From an uncultured Desulfobacterales bacterium (lineage in GTDB: Bacteria; Desulfobacterota; Desulfobacteria; Desulfobacterales; JAFDCJ01): 15,932 nucleotides of DNA. Made by a program: the position numbers and the translations under genes. Of the stretch, positions 15,817 through 15,932 are shown one piece after another. The first letter of the stretch is position 1, and each line of letters starts with the position of its first letter. A model generated the notes under the pieces. The model was not told the origin of the DNA. It saw only the letters and a list, made by a program, of their open reading frames with translations, and did no database searches. Location of the stretch: assembly GCA_945787595.1 (NCBI GenBank), contig CALZJV010000062.1:1-15932 (forward strand), written 5' to 3'.

Positions 15817-15932
15817 ATGGCAGTCGATATGTTTCTAAAACTTGAAGGCCTAAAAGGGGAGTCCGCCGATGACAAGCACAAGGGCGAGATCGATGTGCTC
15901 GCCTGGAGCTGGGGGGCTTCACAGAGCGGCAC
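15817..15932 (+). CDS. hcp: T6SS tube protein Hcp (TssD), 5' part only, cut by window end
   Basis: Hcp forms hexameric rings that stack into the inner tube and carry effectors out of the cell. The 38 codons visible read MAVDMFLKLEGLKGESADDK followed by HKGEIDVLAWSWGASQSG. This is the conserved N-terminal strand region of Hcp: the DMFLK start, a (D/S)xKHKGEIDV block and the W-S-W-G turn. The ribosome site AAAGGAGG (15802-15809) is perfect, seven bases before the ATG, in keeping with the high output needed for a tube subunit. The start codon is the centre of a perfect 14-bp palindrome (15811-15824). The rest of the gene lies beyond the window. Confidence 0.96.
   Translation, partial: MAVDMFLKLEGLKGESADDKHKGEIDVLAWSWGASQSG

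Overview
The window is most of one type VI secretion system (T6SS) locus on the + strand, entered through an A+T-rich, apparently decayed region. Every T6SS gene reads left to right and most are overlapping or tightly spaced. Protein style (ImpE/TagJ-type accessory, TssA with an ImpA_N domain, a small standalone protein resembling the C-terminal part of T6SS FHA proteins) and the intergenic repeat suggest a Desulfobacterota (deltaproteobacterial) genome. This is an impression from protein and repeat style, not a phylogenetic result.

Layout. Bases 1-171 hold the broken C-terminal end of a LemA-family gene, unrelated to secretion. Bases 172-1121 hold no convincing intact gene. They contain a good sigma-54 promoter candidate (502-517) and a possible decayed minus-strand frame (789-1033). 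From 1122 the cluster starts with a large unrecognised protein that has two sets of clustered cysteines and a disordered acidic tail carrying six copies of a Glu-Thr-aliphatic motif. An 8-nt overlap couples it to a small protein resembling the C-terminal region of T6SS FHA proteins but lacking an FHA domain.

The membrane-complex and baseplate-docking genes follow: tssJ (lipoprotein), tssK, tssL, tssM, then the repressor-type gene tagF. After a 129-nt gap come tagJ (impE), a 314-nt spacer with an imperfect inverted repeat built from a 9-nt unit and two similar hairpins, then tssA, tssB, tssC and the first 38 codons of hcp, cut by the window end. Not seen, and presumably elsewhere: tssE, tssF, tssG, clpV (tssH), vgrG, a full FHA protein, the Ser/Thr kinase and its phosphatase, and any effector.

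How the parts work together: TssJ-TssL-TssM form the envelope-spanning channel; TssK joins it to the cytoplasmic baseplate; TssA helps assemble the tail; TssB-TssC form the contractile sheath around the Hcp tube; TagJ is a sheath/ClpV accessory; TagF is a post-translational brake known to act on the FHA branch of regulation. The most novel signal is at the head of the operon: a multivalent candidate phosphothreonine tail next to an FHA-less FHA-C-like protein, which would be a plausible variant of threonine-phosphorylation control of T6SS.
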